64,000 nucleotides of DNA. Source: an uncultured Eggerthellaceae bacterium. GTDB lineage: Bacteria; Actinomycetota; Coriobacteriia; Coriobacteriales; Eggerthellaceae. This document shows, piece by piece, positions 42,738-51,900 of this stretch (positions are counted from its first letter, which is position 1; every line of letters begins with the position of its first letter). The notes below the pieces were generated by a model that was given only the letters and a program-made list of their open reading frames with translations, ran no database searches and had not been told where the DNA came from. Made by a program: the position numbers and the translations under genes. The stretch spans positions 108,034 through 172,033 of the forward strand of contig CANQRF010000003.1 of assembly GCA_947626195.1 (NCBI GenBank), read 5' to 3'.

Positions 42738-43682
42738 CTAGAAGTAATCGCTGCAATGCTCGGCAAGATAGTGGCGCAAAATGCGAATGGTGCGTTGAGC
42801 TTGCATCGAGAGCTGGACCTTGCTCGGAAGGAGGAACCCTATCTGCACAAACGACGACAAGGTCGATAACGGTGTGAAACGCAGGCCCTCGACTTCTGAT
42901 GGGCGGTGGGTTTTCATGATGTAATAGCGGAACGAATCGCAGAGGGCAACGACGTTCGAGTCCGCCATGCGCGTGTATTGGAACAGCATCAGCTGGCTTG
43001 ATGTGCCCATGACCACGTTGCGCAGCGGAGTGTCCTTGAACAGCTGCTCGGTGAGATGCATTGCCTCGCGATCCGTTTCAAGGACAATAGGAAGATCGCA
43101 CATATCGGCTCGATGCAAAAGGGTCCGTCCCTGCAGATCAGAGCCATCTTTCCAGATAAAGCCATAGCGGGTCTGGATTATGGGCTCGAACATGACGTCT
43201 CCCCGTTCCGCAATGGCGCGCATCGTATGGCTGTGCACATCGGCGAAGATCAGATCGGTGCCGTCGGATTGAGCCGCACGCAACAGCATCTTGTTGAAAG
43301 GCTCTTCGATATAGGAGGTGTTCGTGGAGAGGATGCGCACATAGTCCGAATCCAATGAGGCGATCTCGGCAGCGTAATGGCTGACGAACACCTCGATCCG
43401 CTCGTTCTCTGAAGGTTTTGCCTGCCCTATTTGAAGCAGCTCGCCTTCAAGGCGTTCAGCTTCGGCAACAATGGCCTTCGCCGACTCCAAAACAAGATAC
43501 CCTTGCTCGGTCAACTTCGTTCCATGCGGAGCGCGGTCCACGAGCTTAACACCCAGCTCCGCTTCAAGCGAGGATATTGCCTTGCTCAGGCCCTGCGGCG
43601 AGATCAGAGCCCGTTTCGCCGCCCCGTAGATAGAGCCCGACCGTTCGAGCTCGATGAGGTAGCTCAGCGATTTGATGTTCAT
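42738..43682 (-). CDS. LysR family regulator
   Basis: The 314-residue protein has an N-terminal LysR winged HTH (SLSYLIELERSGSIYGAAKRALISPQGLSKAISSLEAELGVKL, residues about 5-47) and a divergent effector domain. It diverges from a molybdoenzyme gene across 207 bp, the normal arrangement for a LysR activator of an inducible reductase. The effector is presumably the enzyme's substrate. Confidence 0.9.
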   Translation of the reverse strand: MNIKSLSYLIELERSGSIYGAAKRALISPQGLSKAISSLEAELGVKLVDRAPHGTKLTEQGYLVLESAKAIVAEAERLEGELLQIGQAKPSENERIEVFVSHYAAEIASLDSDYVRILSTNTSYIEEPFNKMLLRAAQSDGTDLIFADVHSHTMRAIAERGDVMFEPIIQTRYGFIWKDGSDLQGRTLLHRADMCDLPIVLETDREAMHLTEQLFKDTPLRNVVMGTSSQLMLFQYTRMADSNVVALCDSFRYYIMKTHRPSEVEGLRFTPLSTLSSFVQIGFLLPSKVQLSMQAQRTIRILRHYLAEHCSDYF

Positions 43683-43889
43683 GAAAGCCTCTATCTTGTT
43701 CCGTCAGATCTCGTCTACGGCTGATGCATCGACAATCGATGATTGCCGGTTCCTTTATAGCATAAACAACCATCAGTTGCATACAGCGCCGTAAATCGGT
43801 TCGTAGAAATCCGAAAGGGAGCTGCCTATTATTTCCCTCGGAGTACCCCGCTCGTAGCAAGCTAAAAGGATGCGCAGAAAGGAGCAAGC
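43683..43889. promoter_or_regulatory. divergent control region, lysR and molybdoenzyme
   Basis: This 207-bp region holds CAATC-GAT-GATTG (43733-43745), a small palindrome of the T-N11-A type, and a TATAAA on the minus strand near 43757. AGAAAGGAGC precedes the molybdoenzyme start. Assignment as the LysR box is tentative. Confidence 0.4.
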
Positions 43890-46313
43890 ATGTCGGAAAG
43901 CAAAGAGTCTTTCGTGTTCACCGCATGCCCTGGATGGGGCGACCATGACTATTGTGCGCTCAAGACCATCGTGAAGGATGGGAAGATCGAGCGCATGGAA
44001 CGCATCGTCTATCCAGGCCCCGAGGAGCCCGACGGGCACATTTGTCAGAAAGGATGTCTTGCGGGGCGTCAGCCATACGATCCAAACCGCCTGAAGAAAC
44101 CCCTCAAGCGCGTTGGTGAGCGAGGCGAAGGCAAATGGGAGGAAATAAGCTGGGATCAGGCCCTCGACGAGATTGCGGCGAAGCTCTGCGAGATTCGCGA
44201 CACCTCCGGACCTCAGGCCGTCACGCTCTGGAATCTTTCAGCCGGCGTCCCTGCTCAGTACAGCCACGAAAACCTTATGCCATACCGCTTCGGCAACACG
44301 TTCGGTGTGACGGTTCCCATGGGCTCGATAGGTCTGGATAACGGGCCGTTCTATGCTGAGTTCTACAACGTGAACACCCAGGGCTCGCACACGCTCATCG
44401 ACCCGCACGTTATCGAATCTTCTGATCTCATTTACGTATGGGGCTGCAATCCCATTGAAAACCAGATGCGTTGCGCAAAGAGCTTGGTGGTCGCGCGCGA
44501 GAACGGGGCGCGCATCGTTGATATTGGCCTCATCTTCGATGGCACTGCTGGATTCGCCGATGAATTCGTCGGCGTGAAACCCGCGAGCGACAACATGTTC
44601 GCACTTGCCATGGTGAACTATGTCTTGCAAAACGATCTGCAGGCAAATGGCTATCTGCTGGCACGCAGCAACGCCGCCTATCTTGTGGACCCCGAGACCG
44701 GCATGCTCATGCGTGACGACGAGGGCAACTTCATGGTATGGGACAACTCCGCCGGAGCTGCTGGCGCCGTGGCGCCTCGTGCAGGAGCCTACCCGAGCGA
44801 TGACATCGCCCTGTTCGGCGAATACGATGTGGATGGGAAGCGATGCCGCACGGCCCTTCAGATCCTCAAAGACGAGATGGCACCCTATACGCTTGAGCTG
44901 GCAGCCGAGAAGACCGGACTGCCGCTGGAGGAAGTTGAGCGCCTCACGCGCGATTGGCTGGAGGCCGAGAACGCCTTCATCCTCTCTGGCTACGGCCTGC
45001 GCTATCGCAACAGCAACGAGACCTACCGCGCTTTCCTGCTGCTCGGCTGCATCACCGGAAGGCTCGGCCGCCCGGGCAGCGGAATCATAGAGGCGCTGCA
45101 ATTGCAGAGCTATCCTGTCGTGTTGAACGATGCTGCAGTTTCCTGCCCCGATGGCGTCGCTAACGTGAAAAGCGTGCCCGTGCGCATGTGCGATTGGTTC
45201 GAGCAGGCCCAAAGCGCCGACAGTCCCTACAAAGCGCTCTTGGTATGCTCGGGCAATCCGGTTCACCAGCAGCCTGATCGCCAGCGCTGGCTCGACATTG
45301 TGAAGAACATGGAGCTTGTGGTCGACTACGACGTATGGCTTACCGACACGGGCGAGATCGCCGATTACGTCTTGCCGGATCTCATGTCGTTCGAGCGCGA
45401 GGATCTCATTACCGGAGCTTGCTACAACTACCTCATCCTCCAAGAGCCCGCAATTGAACCGCAGGTGGACGGGCATGAGCCGGTGTGGGTCTTCACCGAG
45501 CTCGCCAAACGTGTGGGACTTGGAGATTATTTCACGCACACCATACCTGAGTACATCGATATGCGCTTGAAGACCCCCTTCCCCTTAGTCGCCATGATCG
45601 ATCCGCCCGTGACCTATGAGCGCCTTAAGAAGGAGAAGCTGATTCGCCAAATGGCGCCTGCAGAGCCAAAGTTCAATCCGTATCTGAATCCTGCGGAGGT
45701 ATATGAGAGCCCGACTGGCCGTATGGAGATAGTCTATGCCGAGCGGTTGGCCCCGCTTGGCATGGCAACGCCAAAGGCACTCGAGCCGAACAAGATCGGC
45801 AAGTCCACGGAGTATCCGTATCAGCTGTTCACTGGCCGCCAACGCTTCTTCATGCAATCGAGCTTCACTGACGACCCGATAACCATTAAGCTGTCCGGCG
45901 GCACACCGGCGACGCGCTTGAATCCCCGCGATGCCGAGCGTCTGGGCTTGAAGCAGGATGACCAAGTCGAGGTCTATAACGACCGCGGTCACGTCATAAC
46001 GCGTTTGGACATCGAGGAGAGCATCCCTGAGGGTACCGTGCATGTTTGGTTCGGCTGGCGGCGCCGTCAGTTCGAGGAGGGCACATACTCTGAGATCACG
46101 GCGCAGATCGCAGGGCCGGAATCGCAAGGCCCCGTTGAGGCAAAGTGGTTCAGCGATTGGGTGTCGGCCGGCCATCACCCGAACCCATTCGTAGAGGGCA
46201 TGACGGGCCTCACTGGCTCCACAGACTGCTATTGGGATTCATGGTGCAATATTCGCAAATTTGAGGGCGAGATTACACCGAATCCGCAGGTTGACATTGT
46301 GAAGGAGGCATAA
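43890..46313 (+). CDS. cytoplasmic molybdopterin oxidoreductase catalytic subunit, possibly dehydroxylase/transhydroxylase-like
   Basis: The 807-residue protein has no Tat signal. The N-terminal Cys cluster (CPGWGDHDYC, then GHICQKGCLAG) is an atypical 4Fe-4S motif. Molybdopterin domains follow (WGCNPIENQMRC; FILSGYGLRYRN; VCSGNPVHQQPDRQRW; DVWLTDTGEIADYVLPD), then a molydop_binding domain (DAERLGLKQDDQVEVYNDRGHV). A small ferredoxin subunit follows after 2 bp, like the two-subunit transhydroxylase and catechol dehydroxylase group of this superfamily, many of which are known in Eggerthellaceae. The reaction is a guess from context: LysR control, no membrane subunit and no export. Confidence 0.85.
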   Translation: MSESKESFVFTACPGWGDHDYCALKTIVKDGKIERMERIVYPGPEEPDGHICQKGCLAGRQPYDPNRLKKPLKRVGERGEGKWEEISWDQALDEIAAKLCEIRDTSGPQAVTLWNLSAGVPAQYSHENLMPYRFGNTFGVTVPMGSIGLDNGPFYAEFYNVNTQGSHTLIDPHVIESSDLIYVWGCNPIENQMRCAKSLVVARENGARIVDIGLIFDGTAGFADEFVGVKPASDNMFALAMVNYVLQNDLQANGYLLARSNAAYLVDPETGMLMRDDEGNFMVWDNSAGAAGAVAPRAGAYPSDDIALFGEYDVDGKRCRTALQILKDEMAPYTLELAAEKTGLPLEEVERLTRDWLEAENAFILSGYGLRYRNSNETYRAFLLLGCITGRLGRPGSGIIEALQLQSYPVVLNDAAVSCPDGVANVKSVPVRMCDWFEQAQSADSPYKALLVCSGNPVHQQPDRQRWLDIVKNMELVVDYDVWLTDTGEIADYVLPDLMSFEREDLITGACYNYLILQEPAIEPQVDGHEPVWVFTELAKRVGLGDYFTHTIPEYIDMRLKTPFPLVAMIDPPVTYERLKKEKLIRQMAPAEPKFNPYLNPAEVYESPTGRMEIVYAERLAPLGMATPKALEPNKIGKSTEYPYQLFTGRQRFFMQSSFTDDPITIKLSGGTPATRLNPRDAERLGLKQDDQVEVYNDRGHVITRLDIEESIPEGTVHVWFGWRRRQFEEGTYSEITAQIAGPESQGPVEAKWFSDWVSAGHHPNPFVEGMTGLTGSTDCYWDSWCNIRKFEGEITPNPQVDIVKEA

Positions 46314-46315
46314 TC

Positions 46316-46726
46316 ATGGCTTACAAGATGCTTGTGGACCTCGATCGTTGCATAGGCTGCTGGACTTGCGCCATGGGATGCAAGGTCGGCAACCACCTAT
46401 CCGATGACGAGTTTCGTATCGAGGTTGAGACGCACGGATCCGGAAAAGGCATCGATCGCCCCGAAGGCGTCTATCCCAATTTGCACATGTGGTGGCAGCC
46501 AATCTATATGAACACATGCACCTGGTGTGCGGAGCGTGTCGCCGACAGTGAACCGCAGTTCTGTGTTATGGATTGCCCGACCTTCGCCCTCGCATGGGGC
46601 GACGATGCCGATCCGGATTCAGGTTACTCGCAGGCGCTCAAACGAGTGCAGGAGCGCGGCGCGAAACTATCCGAACTTGAAAACGAGGGAACCAGAGAAG
46701 GCGTCGTGTACGCGAAAGCCCGCTAA
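46316..46726 (+). CDS. 4Fe-4S ferredoxin-type electron-transfer subunit
   Basis: The 136-residue protein has CIGCWTCAMGCKVGNH near residue 12 and CTWCAERVADSEPQFCVMDCP near residue 68, a shortened DmsB-like layout with room for two or three clusters. It starts 2 bp after the catalytic subunit, so it is its partner. The C-terminal tail is helical. It would deliver electrons from a soluble donor, since no membrane anchor is encoded nearby. Confidence 0.88.
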   Translation: MAYKMLVDLDRCIGCWTCAMGCKVGNHLSDDEFRIEVETHGSGKGIDRPEGVYPNLHMWWQPIYMNTCTWCAERVADSEPQFCVMDCPTFALAWGDDADPDSGYSQALKRVQERGAKLSELENEGTREGVVYAKAR

Positions 46727-46746
46727 AACCCTTTCTTGCAACGCTC

Positions 46747-46792
46747 GAAGCCGAAGATCGACCTGTTCATCGAGAGCTCGATCTTCGGCTTC
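46747..46792. terminator. bidirectional terminator hairpin
   Basis: GAAGCCGAAGATCGA (46747-46761) and TCGATCTTCGGCTTC (46778-46792) form a perfect 15-bp stem with a 16-base loop. It lies between the ferredoxin gene and the convergent nap operon; TCTTTAAG follows on the plus strand. Confidence 0.7.
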
Positions 46793-46861
46793 TCTTTAAG
46801 CTTCTATTTAAGCGCCAATAGAGCGGCCCTGCCTCCTGAAAGAGCAGTTCCGCTCTGCTTC

Positions 46862-47602
46862 CTAAGCGGCGTTGCCGGCCGTAGAGGCATCCTCGAGCTT
46901 GGTGGCCTCCGCAACCGTCAGCCAACCGTCGGGAACATAGGCGTCGGAATGGCAACCGGTGCATACGTTCACGGACTGGCGATGGGCCTTGTGGCAATCG
47001 CTGCATGCCCAAGTCGCATGGCCCTCGTGAACGTTGCGCGTCAGCCCCGACGTCGCCTCGATGAGATCCTCACGCGTCATGTTGTGGCAGTTCTCGTTGA
47101 GGCAAAAGCCCTCTTCGGTCTCATGTTGGTTGTAGCCGTTGAGATCCGTCAGCGAGCGCTCTTCAAGCGGGTAAGTATAGTTGCCCGTGACCCAGGTGAG
47201 ACCCTCGCTCACCTGCTCGCTCATCACCGGCGTATGGCAGCTCATGCAGGTCGCACCCGCATATTCCTTATGCTTCACGACCAAAAGGTCGCCGGCATCC
47301 TCCACTGTGTTGCCCCATTTATCCACACCGGGCTGACCGACGACCTGATCATACGTCGCCCCATGTGGATCCATCGGCGTGTGGCAGATGGCGCTGCAGA
47401 AGCTCGGCTGTTCATGCCATACAAAAAGGCCGATTCCCGCCACGACGAGAACGGCGGCGATAACGCCGACCACGATCGGCCACTTTTTACGCTTACGTTT
47501 GGAAGTTGCAGACGTCGCGCCTGCTTGAGCGTCCGTTGCCTCACCGGCATGGGAAGTATTTTGGGATTCCTCGACGATGGGATCGGGATTCATTTCGCTC
47601 AT
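46862..47602 (-). CDS. membrane-anchored multihaem c-type cytochrome (NapC/NrfH-like)
   Basis: The 246-residue protein has a ~40-residue Ser/Thr/Ala-rich cytoplasmic tail, one membrane helix (WPIVVGVIAAVLVVAGIGLFVW) and a periplasmic domain with five haem motifs. Three are ordinary (CMSCH, CSDCH, CTGCH); one is CX3CH (CSAICH) and one CX4CH (CLNENCH). It would pass quinol electrons to NapB/NapA. Its start overlaps the napH stop in an ATGA. The unusual spacing of two motifs separates it from the standard tetrahaem NapC. Confidence 0.85.
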   Translation of the reverse strand: MSEMNPDPIVEESQNTSHAGEATDAQAGATSATSKRKRKKWPIVVGVIAAVLVVAGIGLFVWHEQPSFCSAICHTPMDPHGATYDQVVGQPGVDKWGNTVEDAGDLLVVKHKEYAGATCMSCHTPVMSEQVSEGLTWVTGNYTYPLEERSLTDLNGYNQHETEEGFCLNENCHNMTREDLIEATSGLTRNVHEGHATWACSDCHKAHRQSVNVCTGCHSDAYVPDGWLTVAEATKLEDASTAGNAA

Positions 47603-48561
47603 ACTCTCCCCCTTTCCTCAATAATCGAATCGATAGTTGCAACGGGATCAACCGTAGTTTCAGAAGTGCGCTGATGACTTTCGCCCGCGGCCCGATGGGG
47701 AAGACAGCCCAGCTTGAAGCTGAGCGCCCCCGTGGGACACACCTCGACGCAGGCGCCGCAGGCCATACAATCGCCGGCACGCACGCCGCTGTCGCTGCCG
47801 CTCACGGCAGGCTCGAGGATCTGCGGATCGCACAGGCAAGCCTTCTCACAGGCATTGCAATGGATACATGCCTCGTGATCGATCGTCACGTTCACGAGCC
47901 CCGCGCGGCCGATGGCCTCGTAGAAGCCGCCGACGGGACACAGGGCACGGCACCACACGCGGTGCGCCCAGAACAGCTCGACCACGATGATGGCGACGAG
48001 AAGCACGGCGCCGGCCGCCGAGCCAAGGACGATGCCCTTGTTCACCGCGCTGATGGGCGAGAAGATCTCGAACACCGGAACCGCGAGCACGGCGGACAGC
48101 ACGAGCACAGCGGCAGCGATGCCGATTTTCACGCGGCGCGGCATGACCCGCTCTTCGACGATGATGCCGATTTTGCGGCGCAGGGCATCGGTGATTTCCA
48201 GCAGCAGGTTCACCGGACAGACCCATCCGCAGAACACGCGGCCACGAACAAGCAGGTAGAACACGAAGATCGGAGCCGCAAACAAAAGCCAATCAAGATA
48301 GAACGTCTTGGAGGCGAGGGCTATTTCCAACATGGCGAAGGGATCGAGCAGGTTGAAGCCCGCGATCGTCGTCGAGCTGAGCGTTCCGTAAAACACCAGA
48401 TCGGACGGCGTTGCTTGCATCTCGTCACCGCCGATGCCGAGCCCGAGCAGCGTCCATCCGGCAGAAAGCGGCGTCACGACGAAGAGCAGCAGGATAAGCA
48501 CCTGCACCCCATGGCGCAGCCATGACCACCGAACGCGCTTTTGCCGCACGGGCGTGCTCAT
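47599..48561 (-). CDS. napH: NapH-type membrane ferredoxin (quinol dehydrogenase component)
   Basis: The 320-residue protein has four or more membrane helices, the CxxxCP motifs GRVFCGWVCPVN and HRVWCRALCPVGG typical of NapH, and two C-terminal 4Fe-4S clusters (CIHCNACEKACLC; CMACGACVEVCP). With NapG it oxidises quinol for nitrate reduction. ATG 48561 (MSTPVRQKRV) overlaps the napD stop by 4 bp; the frame runs further to 48612 without a better start. Confidence 0.88.
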   Translation of the reverse strand: MSTPVRQKRVRWSWLRHGVQVLILLLFVVTPLSAGWTLLGLGIGGDEMQATPSDLVFYGTLSSTTIAGFNLLDPFAMLEIALASKTFYLDWLLFAAPIFVFYLLVRGRVFCGWVCPVNLLLEITDALRRKIGIIVEERVMPRRVKIGIAAAVLVLSAVLAVPVFEIFSPISAVNKGIVLGSAAGAVLLVAIIVVELFWAHRVWCRALCPVGGFYEAIGRAGLVNVTIDHEACIHCNACEKACLCDPQILEPAVSGSDSGVRAGDCMACGACVEVCPTGALSFKLGCLPHRAAGESHQRTSETTVDPVATIDSIIEERGRV

Positions 48562-48857
48562 CGAGCGCCTCTGTCCGACGAGGCATCCGCAGCCTCCGAC
48601 GCAGCTCCGCACGCAGGGTTTACCGTCGGATCGTCCTCGAAATTCACATAGATGAGGTTGATGTTGGTCACCCCGGGAACCGCGATAAACGCTGCGGCAA
48701 TATCGTGTGATTCGTCCAACGTCTCCGCTTCGATGGTCACGACCACCTTGTATCCATGTATATCATGTACCTCGACACCCTCGAATCCAGCGAGCGCAAC
48801 GGCCGCCGCTTCAGTGGCGTCGGGCGTCGTTTCGACCACAAGACTGGAAATAACCAC
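48558..48857 (-). CDS. napD: NapD-type Tat proofreading chaperone
   Basis: The protein of about 99 residues has the NapD ferredoxin-like fold (VVISSLVVETTPDATEAAAVAL; GFEGVEVHDIHGYKVVVTIE; VPGVTNINLIYVNFEDD). NapD binds the NapA Tat signal and delays export until cofactor insertion. GTG 48857 is chosen because AGAGGTG precedes it and the family start (VVISS) follows; a frame to 48920 exists. It lies between napB and napH. Confidence 0.82.
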   Translation of the reverse strand: MVISSLVVETTPDATEAAAVALAGFEGVEVHDIHGYKVVVTIEAETLDESHDIAAAFIAVPGVTNINLIYVNFEDDPTVNPACGAASEAADASSDRGAR

Positions 48858-48867
48858 GGCGGCACCT

Positions 48868-49302
48868 CTACGAGCTCGAAGAATCCGCCGATGAGGTGCC
48901 CGCAGACGCAGTGCTATCATCTGTAACCGCAGATCCTTGGTCCAGAGAATGGCACGTGATGCACTGCGTCCGAACCGGATCGAGGGTATACGTGGTCACA
49001 TCGCCGTCCTGATAATGGTTGACCGGAAACGCGACTGCCGTGGTCAGCATGGGGTTCGCGGTCTCGTTGGCGCCGTGGCATCCATAGCAGCCGTTCGCAC
49101 CGAGACCTTCATAGCGACCTTCATGGCTGGCCGGCATCAATGGGGCGGCGCCGGCAGGCGTGTCGAGATCGTTCGTCGACACGTTGGCGGTGGGCTTGGC
49201 GCACCCGAAGGCGCTCATACAGCACAACGCGAGCAGCGACGCCGCAATCGCAACGATCAGCGCCTCAAGCACACGCGATGCCTTCGACTTGATACGTTTC
49301 AT
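48868..49302 (-). CDS. napB: NapB-type dihaem cytochrome c
   Basis: The protein of about 144 residues has a signal peptide with a lipobox-like AFGCAK, then the NapB core PLMPASHEGRYEGLGANGCYGCHG and PMLTTAVAFPVNHY, with a second haem in CITCH. It carries electrons to NapA. The signal ends in a Cys, suggesting a lipoprotein, which suits a monoderm cell. ATG 49302 has GGGGG eight bases upstream and starts 12 bp after napA; ATG 49311 is possible. The C-terminus is a Ser/Thr-rich tail. Confidence 0.85.
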   Translation of the reverse strand: MKRIKSKASRVLEALIVAIAASLLALCCMSAFGCAKPTANVSTNDLDTPAGAAPLMPASHEGRYEGLGANGCYGCHGANETANPMLTTAVAFPVNHYQDGDVTTYTLDPVRTQCITCHSLDQGSAVTDDSTASAGTSSADSSSS

Positions 49303-49314
49303 GCATGTCACCCC

Positions 49315-51867
49315 CTATGCTTTCGTGATGTTCACGCAGGTCTTCTTGAAGTCCGGCTCTTTGGAAAGCGGGCAGTAGATCTCGTGAACAGCCAAGTTGA
49401 CCAGCGTCTCCTCGGCGAAGAACGGCGCGAACACGACGCCTTCGGGCGGCGAGGTACGACCGGCCGTAGACGCCTTGATATTGAACTGTCCGTAGCGGGA
49501 CGTGACGGTGACCATATCGCCGTCCTGGATGCCCAGCTTCTCGCAATCCGCAGGATTGATGTCGAGCAGGGCCTCGGGCAGCGCGCGGTCGAGTTCCTCG
49601 ACGCGGCGGGTCATCGATCCGGTGTGCCAGTGCTCCAGAAGACGTCCGGTGCACAGATAGAACGGGTAGTCGCCATCGGGCATCTCTGCAGGCGGCTCGT
49701 AGGGACGGAACACGACCGACGGCTTCTTATCGGCCGACTTGTAGAAGCTGACGCCGTTCGCCTTGCCATGATCGCCGTACTGCTCGACACCGTATTCGTC
49801 GAAACCGTCCTCCTGATTGCCGTCGCTGAAGCGCCACAAGGTCGGCAGCCAGGTGCCGTTCACTTCGCGAACCGGCCAGGTGAGGCCGTGATTGTCGATG
49901 TATTCGTCGTAGGGAGCCAGCTGCTTGGCCTCCATCTTGAGCTTGTTTTCCTTGTTGATGGCGGCGGCCTTCTCGTTGAGGTCGGGGTTCGAGAACGTGC
50001 GGTATTCTTCCCAAATTGCACGACTCACTTCACGTGGGGTGCCCTTGAAGTCGGCGGCGTCCTTGTCGTACCATTCGCCGAACAGGGTGTCGAACGCGTC
50101 GTTGCCGCCGATGGTCTCGCCGTCGAGCACGCGCTTCGCCACTTCCATGAGCATCCACAGATCCCACTTCGCATCTCCGGGCGGATCGACCGCCTTCTCG
50201 AACACGGCGGTGCGGCGTTCGCCGTTGCCGAACTGCCCCTCGCGCTCAACCCACATCGCGGCGGGAAGCACCACGTTCGCGTACTGCGTGGAAAGCGTCG
50301 GATACACTTCGCTGACGACGATGAAGGCGTCCATGATGCCCGTCTTGTCGCCCTTGCCGAGGAACCGCGTGAGGTTCGGCATGGACACGGCCCAGTTGTT
50401 GTGGGCAGACCAGAGGAAATCGAGGTTGCCATTGGACATCTCGCGGAACATCTTCACGGTGTGATAGCCGGGCTTCTGGATGTCGTCGAGGTAGCCTTCC
50501 GGAAGGTTCCAGATGGCCTCGGTGTAGCGACGGTGCGGTTCCTGCGCGACCAAAAGGTCGGCGGGAAGGCGATGGCTGAACGTTCCCACCTCGCGGGCGG
50601 TGCCGCAAGCGGTGGGCTGGCCCGTCAGCGAGAACGGCCCGTTGCCCGGCTGGGCGATCTTGCCGGTCAGCAGGTGGATGTTGTAGATGTTATGGTTCAT
50701 CCACGTGCCGCGGTTGTGCTGGTTCACGCCCATCGTCCACAAGCTGAGGATCTTCGTGTCGGGCTCCGCGAACACCTCCGCGAGCTCTTGGATGTCCTTC
50801 GCGGGGACGCCGGAAATCTCCGAGGCGTATTCGAATGTGTAAGGTTTCAGGCGCTCGGCGTACTGCTCGAACGTGATGGGCTCGACCGCATCAACCTTGG
50901 AGCCGATATCGCTCGCATCGTAGCCGTCCTCGAATGAGTTGCCGATGTTCTCAGTGCCCTGCTTGAACTGCAGGTGGTCGGCGACGAAGTCCTTGTCGTA
51001 GAGCTCGTTCTCGACGAGGTAATTCGCAATCGCGTTTGCGATGGCCAAGTCGGAGCCGGGGTTGAAGATGAGCACCTTGTCAGCGTTCGCGCTCGTGCGC
51101 GTGTACAGCGTGCTCAGGTCGTAATGGCGCACGTCCGGATCGGCGAGCTTGCGCGCCTCGACGCGCGAATACAGGATGGGATGCGCTTCGGCCATGTTGG
51201 CGCCCCAGGTCACGAACACGTCGGTCTCGTCGATGTCGTGATAGCAGCCGGCAGGTTCGTCGGTCTGGAAAACGTTCATGAACCCGACGACGGCGCTCGC
51301 CATGCACAGACGCGCGTTCGGGTCGATGTTGTTGGAAAGCAGGCCCGCCTTCCAGAACTTCGAGGTGCAGTACCCTTCCACGATGGGTTGCTGGCCGGAC
51401 CCCCAGAACGCCAGGCGCGACTTGTCGTTCTTCCAAGTGCTCTTGAGGTTTTCCGCCACAAGGTCGAGGGCCTCGTCCCAGGTGGCCTCGCGCAGCCCCT
51501 CCGTGGTTCCCTTGGTGGAGCTGTCGTCGCGGATGAGCGGCGTGGTGAGACGATCCTCACCATAAAGGATTTTGCCAAGGTAGTAGCCCTTGATGCAATT
51601 GAGGCCGAGGTTGGAGCCATTGTCGGGGTCGCCGGTCACCGATACCAGACGTCCGTCTTTAGACTCCACGAGCACACCGCAGCCGCAGCCGCAGAAGCGG
51701 CAGACGCCTACCGTGGTCGTGGTTCCGCTGACTTGGGACGTTGCGGAATCGGTCGCATTGGTGCTCGGCTGGGCGCAGCCGACAAGAGTCGACAGCGTTC
51801 CGGTCGCAGCGGCGCTCGCTAAGGCAACAGCCGTAGCCTTCACGAAGGTACGACGGCTTAGATCCAT
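49315..51867 (-). CDS. napA: periplasmic (extracytoplasmic) nitrate reductase catalytic subunit
   Basis: The 850-residue protein has a Tat signal (LSRRTFVKATAVALASAA) with a lipobox-like STLVGC, the 4Fe-4S motif CRFCGCGCGV with a later GLNCIKG, and NARLCMASAVVGF with the Mo-ligating Cys near residue 187. The molybdopterin-binding regions follow (NMAEAHPILYSRV; MGVNQHNRGTWMNHNIYNIHLLTGKIAQPGNGPFSLTGQ span), and the C-terminal domain ends with EPDFKKTCVNI. It reduces nitrate to nitrite outside the membrane. ATG 51867 follows GAGAGGGGG; a TTG one codon earlier is not needed. Confidence 0.93.
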   Translation of the reverse strand: MDLSRRTFVKATAVALASAAATGTLSTLVGCAQPSTNATDSATSQVSGTTTTVGVCRFCGCGCGVLVESKDGRLVSVTGDPDNGSNLGLNCIKGYYLGKILYGEDRLTTPLIRDDSSTKGTTEGLREATWDEALDLVAENLKSTWKNDKSRLAFWGSGQQPIVEGYCTSKFWKAGLLSNNIDPNARLCMASAVVGFMNVFQTDEPAGCYHDIDETDVFVTWGANMAEAHPILYSRVEARKLADPDVRHYDLSTLYTRTSANADKVLIFNPGSDLAIANAIANYLVENELYDKDFVADHLQFKQGTENIGNSFEDGYDASDIGSKVDAVEPITFEQYAERLKPYTFEYASEISGVPAKDIQELAEVFAEPDTKILSLWTMGVNQHNRGTWMNHNIYNIHLLTGKIAQPGNGPFSLTGQPTACGTAREVGTFSHRLPADLLVAQEPHRRYTEAIWNLPEGYLDDIQKPGYHTVKMFREMSNGNLDFLWSAHNNWAVSMPNLTRFLGKGDKTGIMDAFIVVSEVYPTLSTQYANVVLPAAMWVEREGQFGNGERRTAVFEKAVDPPGDAKWDLWMLMEVAKRVLDGETIGGNDAFDTLFGEWYDKDAADFKGTPREVSRAIWEEYRTFSNPDLNEKAAAINKENKLKMEAKQLAPYDEYIDNHGLTWPVREVNGTWLPTLWRFSDGNQEDGFDEYGVEQYGDHGKANGVSFYKSADKKPSVVFRPYEPPAEMPDGDYPFYLCTGRLLEHWHTGSMTRRVEELDRALPEALLDINPADCEKLGIQDGDMVTVTSRYGQFNIKASTAGRTSPPEGVVFAPFFAEETLVNLAVHEIYCPLSKEPDFKKTCVNITKA

Positions 51868-51900
51868 CAAAACCCCCTCTCTTGATACCGGCCCGATCCG

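Noticed and set aside
48937..50937. A 666-codon open frame on the plus strand
   Set aside because: It is antisense to napA, has no family resemblance and an Arg/Val/His-rich composition typical of the reverse frame of a high-G+C gene.
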